Of a DNA stretch of 64,000 nucleotides, positions 60,756 to 64,000 are shown piece after piece; the stretch's first letter is position 1, and every line of letters starts with the position of its first letter. Position numbers and translations under genes: made by a program. The notes beneath the pieces were generated by a model that searched no databases, was not told the DNA's origin, and saw only the letters and a program-made list of their open reading frames with translations. This DNA comes from Cyclobacteriaceae bacterium. GTDB taxonomy: Bacteria; Bacteroidota; Bacteroidia; Cytophagales; Cyclobacteriaceae. The stretch is taken from contig JAEUTZ010000021.1 in assembly GCA_016787725.1 (NCBI GenBank), forward strand, positions 186,001 through 250,000, read 5' to 3'.

Positions 60756-62261
60756 ATGAAGTACCTCTTCGCATTGTTCATGGGCCTGGCCATTTCAGCA
60801 CCGGCTCAAAAAAATCAGGATCTTACAACCGTTTCCACAAAGCATGCCATCCGATCCTTCAAGGAATTCAATGAATTACTCAGCCTCTCAAACGATGCAC
60901 ATTTTCCGGCAGATATTGAGAAGAACGTGCAATGGTGCGAGCAGGCTTTTGCCAGGCGTGGCTTTACAACAAAGCGGTTGAATACGCCCACTGTACCGTT
61001 GCTGCTGGCCGAACGCAAAGTAAAAGCAGCACAAAAAACGGTATTGATTTATTTACAGATCGATGGCCAACCGGTGAACCCTGCACAGTGGGAACAGGAG
61101 AGTCCGTGGAAACCCACCCTGAAAGAAAAGGACGGCACCGGTCAATGGCATGCGATTGCCTATGAACGGTTGTATGAAGACCTGAATCCTGACTGGCGCA
61201 TCTTTGCCCGGTCAACTTCCGATGCCAAAGGTCCCGCCATGGCTTTCCTCGCTGCCCTGGATGCCGCCAACGAATTAAAGGTGGTGCCCAACTACAACCT
61301 AAAAGTGATTATGGATTTTGAGGAAGAGTTGGGTTCTCCCAACCTGCCGGCTGCAGTCACAGCTTATAAAACAGAATTGGCGGCCGATCGCCTCATTATT
61401 TATGATGGGCCGCGGCATGTAAGCAATCAGCCCACGCTGAGTTTCGGAGCCCGCGGCATTTGCGAGATTACACTCACAACGTTTGGCCCGCGGGTGCCCG
61501 TTCACAGTGGCAACTATGGCAACTACACACCCAACCCTGCCTTGCGCCTGGCAAAATTATTAGCCTCGATGAAAGACGATGATGGTCGTGTTGCCATTCC
61601 CGGATTCTATGACGGCATTACCTTAACGGAACAAGAGAAAGCCATTCTCAAACAAGTGCCTGATGATGAAACGGAGATTCGTAAATTCCTGGGCATTGCG
61701 GCACCCGATAAGATCGGTGATAACTTTCAGGAGTCGTTGCAATATCCTACCCTGAACATCCGGGGCATGGACGCTTTGTTTATCGGGAAAGAAGCGCGCA
61801 CGCTCATTCCGGCCACCGCCACGGCAGAGATTGATATTCGCCTGGTGCCCAGCAGCGACCCGGACCGGTTGATTGGATTGGTAAAAAAACACATTCAGGA
61901 TCAGGGTTATTACCTGGTGGATCAAATGCCAACGGAAGAAGAGCGCATGCAGCATCCACGCATAGCCGCGTTCCAATCCAGTTTTTCGTATGCCGCGTTT
62001 CAAACGCCCTTCCAATCTGAGACGGGGATCTGGTTAAGCAAGGCGATGGTGCGGGCCTTTGGTAAAGAGCCGATTAAGGTGCGCACGGCAGGAGGTTCCA
62101 TTCCCATCTCGCCCTTCGTCACTACGTTGGGAATACCTGCGGTGGCCGTTCCCACCGTCAATGCCGATAACAATCAGCATGCTGAAAATGAAAACATCCG
62201 CGTGGGCAATTACATCGATGCTGTGAAAACCTTTGTGGCCATCCTGCAAGAGAAACTCTGA
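60756..62261 (+). CDS. M20-type metallopeptidase with altered metal ligand
   Basis: A 501-residue exported protein (signal 1-18) of the M20 dipeptidase/carnosinase-like group. Asp156 in SDAKGP, Glu189-Glu190 in MDFEEELGSP and His in NNQHAENENI are metal or catalytic residues in their proper places. The first motif, normally H-x-D, reads Q101-I-D103 (YLQIDGQPV), so the first zinc-ligand His is replaced by Gln. The C-terminal end matches the family. It begins 8 bases after the paraoxonase-like gene. Either the enzyme has changed metal use or it is a divergent subfamily. Confidence 0.85.
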   Translation: MKYLFALFMGLAISAPAQKNQDLTTVSTKHAIRSFKEFNELLSLSNDAHFPADIEKNVQWCEQAFARRGFTTKRLNTPTVPLLLAERKVKAAQKTVLIYLQIDGQPVNPAQWEQESPWKPTLKEKDGTGQWHAIAYERLYEDLNPDWRIFARSTSDAKGPAMAFLAALDAANELKVVPNYNLKVIMDFEEELGSPNLPAAVTAYKTELAADRLIIYDGPRHVSNQPTLSFGARGICEITLTTFGPRVPVHSGNYGNYTPNPALRLAKLLASMKDDDGRVAIPGFYDGITLTEQEKAILKQVPDDETEIRKFLGIAAPDKIGDNFQESLQYPTLNIRGMDALFIGKEARTLIPATATAEIDIRLVPSSDPDRLIGLVKKHIQDQGYYLVDQMPTEEERMQHPRIAAFQSSFSYAAFQTPFQSETGIWLSKAMVRAFGKEPIKVRTAGGSIPISPFVTTLGIPAVAVPTVNADNNQHAENENIRVGNYIDAVKTFVAILQEKL

Positions 62262-62262
62262 C

Positions 62263-62988
62263 TCACTGAATGTGATTTTTATCGATGAACTCTTTGAATG
62301 ATTTGCGATAGGTATCGCCAATAGGCAGGGAGACCGGGCCGATCTGCACTTCGTTTTTTTGAATCACATCAATGGCATCAAGGGCCACGATGTACGAGTT
62401 ATGGATGCGGATGAATTTGTCGGCCGGCAATTGTTCTTCCAGCGCCTTCATCCGCTGCAGCGTAATGATTTTTTGCGTGGGAGTGTGGATGGTGACATAA
62501 TCTTTTAATCCCTCCACATACCGGATTTCATCCAGCCGCACCTTCACCAGTTTGGTGCCGTCTTTAACAAATACAAAAGGAGGTGTTGAGGGAGTTGCCG
62601 GTTCGCCATTGGATACCGGCTTGCTTTCTGCATCAAGCCGTTGCGTAATCTTGTCCACACACTTCAGAAACCGTTCGAAGGTGATGGGCTTCAACAGGTA
62701 ATCGGCCACATCCAGTTCATAGCCTTCGAGCGCATATTCCGAGTAGGCAGTCGTTAGCACCACCAACGGTTTATTTTTGAGCACCTTGAGGAGTGAGATT
62801 CCGGTCAGCTCCGGCATCTGAACATCCAAAAACAAAACGTCCACGGATAAGGTGCGCAAGGCTTCCAAAGCTTCGAGGGGATTGGAGAAAGCGTTGAGGA
62901 GGTTGAGGGTGGGTACTTTCTTCACATACTCCACCATCAGGTTGCGGGCCAGAGGCTCATCTTCGATGATGACGCAATTCAGTTTCAC
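62263..62988 (-). CDS. LytTR-type response regulator
   Basis: A 241-residue regulator. The receiver domain (1-120) has the phosphorylation site Asp55 in LFLDVQMPEL, Thr in VLTTAYSEYA and Lys in YLLKPITFER. The C-terminal LytTR domain (140-240) has VKVRLDEIRYVEGLKDYVTI and FIRIHNSYIVALDAI. It overlaps the kinase gene by four bases. Confidence 0.94.
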   Translation of the reverse strand: MKLNCVIIEDEPLARNLMVEYVKKVPTLNLLNAFSNPLEALEALRTLSVDVLFLDVQMPELTGISLLKVLKNKPLVVLTTAYSEYALEGYELDVADYLLKPITFERFLKCVDKITQRLDAESKPVSNGEPATPSTPPFVFVKDGTKLVKVRLDEIRYVEGLKDYVTIHTPTQKIITLQRMKALEEQLPADKFIRIHNSYIVALDAIDVIQKNEVQIGPVSLPIGDTYRKSFKEFIDKNHIQ

Positions 62989-64000
62989 GACAACGTGAGG
63001 GTCAATTGGACGTAATATACATCCTTTTTGTCCTCGGTAGTCAGTTTATACTGATTCGGGTAGCTCAACTCCAGCCTGCGCTTCACATTTTGTAAACCAA
63101 TTCCGGATTTTTCGTTGGTATCCGGTTTTTCAGGCTTGCTGTTTTCAACAGTGTAAATGCATTCCTTGTCTTTTAACTGGATCGACACCTTCACCCAGGC
63201 TTTCGGGTTGTTGTTGCTCACCCCATGCTTGAACGCGTTTTCGAGAAACGTGATGAAGATGAGGGGCGCGATCCACTTGTTTTCAACATCGCCAGTCACC
63301 TCGAACGTAATCGGAATTTGGTTATTTAACCGCAACCGCTCCAGGCTCACATAGTTTTGCATGTACTCCAGCTCTTTGCTCACCAGTACCTTGGGATGGT
63401 TGGAGTCGTAAATCATATACCGCATCATCTGCGAAAGCTTGGCAATCACTTCCGTGGTGTTTTCCGACTTGGTGTAGGCCAGGTAATACAAATTATTTAA
63501 GGTGTTGAACAGAAAGTGCGGATTGATCTGGGCTTTGAGAAAGTTCAGTTCGGAGATCAACTTCTCATTTTCAATTTCCTTCCGTTTGGCTTCCAGTTCA
63601 AACCAATCCACGGCAAAGCGTAACATTCCAACAAACAGTACAATCAATAACGTGATGGCAACAATCTGTACAATGAAGAAGTTGGAGTAAAAGAAATCCA
63701 CCCGATGCGTATATCCGTCAACCAGATAGCGCTGCAGGTGCACCCGCACGGTAAGCAACGCGGCAAAGGGTACGGAGAACTCGAGCAGGTAGCGCCAGAG
63801 ATTTTTATTTTTAAGAAAGCGGGGCCAGGTAAAGAAGTAATTCAGGTAGGCAATCAGCATCGTAAAGATAAGCTGCAATGAGAGAGACGTAAGCATACGC
63901 TCCCAGTCATACCCGCGGCCCTTTTGAAATACGGAGGCCTGGTACAAATTAAAGGACAGGTATACAAACCAGAACGATACGTGAAGGAGTGTAACCCGAT
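62985..64000 (-). CDS. LytS-type sensor histidine kinase, N-terminus beyond the window
   Basis: The frame stays open to the end of the window: codons upstream of the TTG at 63947 read VTLLHVSFWFVYLSFNLYQA, a typical first membrane helix, so the true start lies outside. Within the window are about four membrane helices, the dimerisation part with the phosphate-accepting His in LKAQINPHFLFNTLNNLYY, and a HATPase domain with FITFLENAFKHGVSNN and SGIGLQNVKRRLELSY. It pairs with the LytTR regulator. Confidence 0.92.
   Translation of the reverse strand, partial: RVTLLHVSFWFVYLSFNLYQASVFQKGRGYDWERMLTSLSLQLIFTMLIAYLNYFFTWPRFLKNKNLWRYLLEFSVPFAALLTVRVHLQRYLVDGYTHRVDFFYSNFFIVQIVAITLLIVLFVGMLRFAVDWFELEAKRKEIENEKLISELNFLKAQINPHFLFNTLNNLYYLAYTKSENTTEVIAKLSQMMRYMIYDSNHPKVLVSKELEYMQNYVSLERLRLNNQIPITFEVTGDVENKWIAPLIFITFLENAFKHGVSNNNPKAWVKVSIQLKDKECIYTVENSKPEKPDTNEKSGIGLQNVKRRLELSYPNQYKLTTEDKKDVYYVQLTLTLS

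Overview
The window is a 64 kb chromosomal stretch of a Bacteroidota bacterium, most likely of the order Cytophagales. This is inferred from several traits: a short primary sigma factor without region 1.1, a PadR regulator fused in operon with a prefix-type FtsX permease, LytS/LytTR signalling, a SusC-like plug protein without a barrel, abundant signal-peptide lipoproteins, and no Shine-Dalgarno signal upstream of most starts. No rRNA, tRNA, prophage or CRISPR array was seen.

Layout. 0-3.2 kb: an aldo/keto reductase, cupin, NTF2-like and carboxymuconolactone decarboxylase operon with an AraC-type DNA-binding fragment. 3.4-9.2 kb: two tandem copies of an isoquinoline-1-oxidoreductase-type molybdenum hydroxylase (iorA-iorB), with the 3' fossil of a third copy between them. 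9.3-12 kb: small hypothetical genes, including a frameshifted gene with a HEPN-like motif. 12-15 kb: acyl desaturase, primary sigma factor RpoD, cold-shock-domain protein. 15-22 kb: agmatinase-family enzyme, two D-aminoacylase-like lipoproteins, a methyltransferase, a Gfo/Idh/MocA oxidoreductase and a TfoX-like protein. One D-aminoacylase gene runs into a cassette in which a GIY-YIG nuclease gene lies between two pairs of 27-bp palindromic repeats.

22-31 kb: CPBP protease, SRPBCC protein, ECF sigma factor, HNH nuclease, class C beta-lactamase-type serine hydrolase, and padR-ftsX. Two gene fossils lie here, one from an FtsX permease and one from a GNAT acetyltransferase. 31-42.3 kb: a minus-strand stress and ion-homeostasis island. 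It holds an APC transporter, three different MscS channels, an outer-membrane-type protein, a NhaD antiporter, a YtxH protein, a GNAT-nitrilase fusion and a universal stress protein, with a divergent AraC regulator. 42.5-46 kb: an OmpR/HK two-component system and a membrane-anchored coiled-coil protein. 46-51 kb: an AT-rich block of solitary minus-strand genes (NTF2-like, F420-type NADP oxidoreductase, Crp/Fnr, HExxH metallopeptidase) with long non-coding spacers and an IS3-type orfA remnant.

51.16-51.82 kb: a striking array of 15 copies of a 44-bp repeat. 52-64 kb: a two-fold helical hypothetical, a bestrophin-like protein, an OmpA/SPOR-like protein, a GT2 glycosyltransferase, a second palindromic-repeat cluster, a TonB-plug/MG2 protein, a paraoxonase-like protein, an M20 peptidase with an altered metal ligand, and a LytTR/LytS pair that runs off the window end.

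The best candidate for an undescribed system is the cassette of palindromic repeats around the GIY-YIG nuclease at 17.48-17.99 kb, with related repeats at 56.1-56.4 kb that have no nuclease gene beside them. It resembles REP/RAYT systems in layout, but with a GIY-YIG enzyme where the tyrosine transposase would be.
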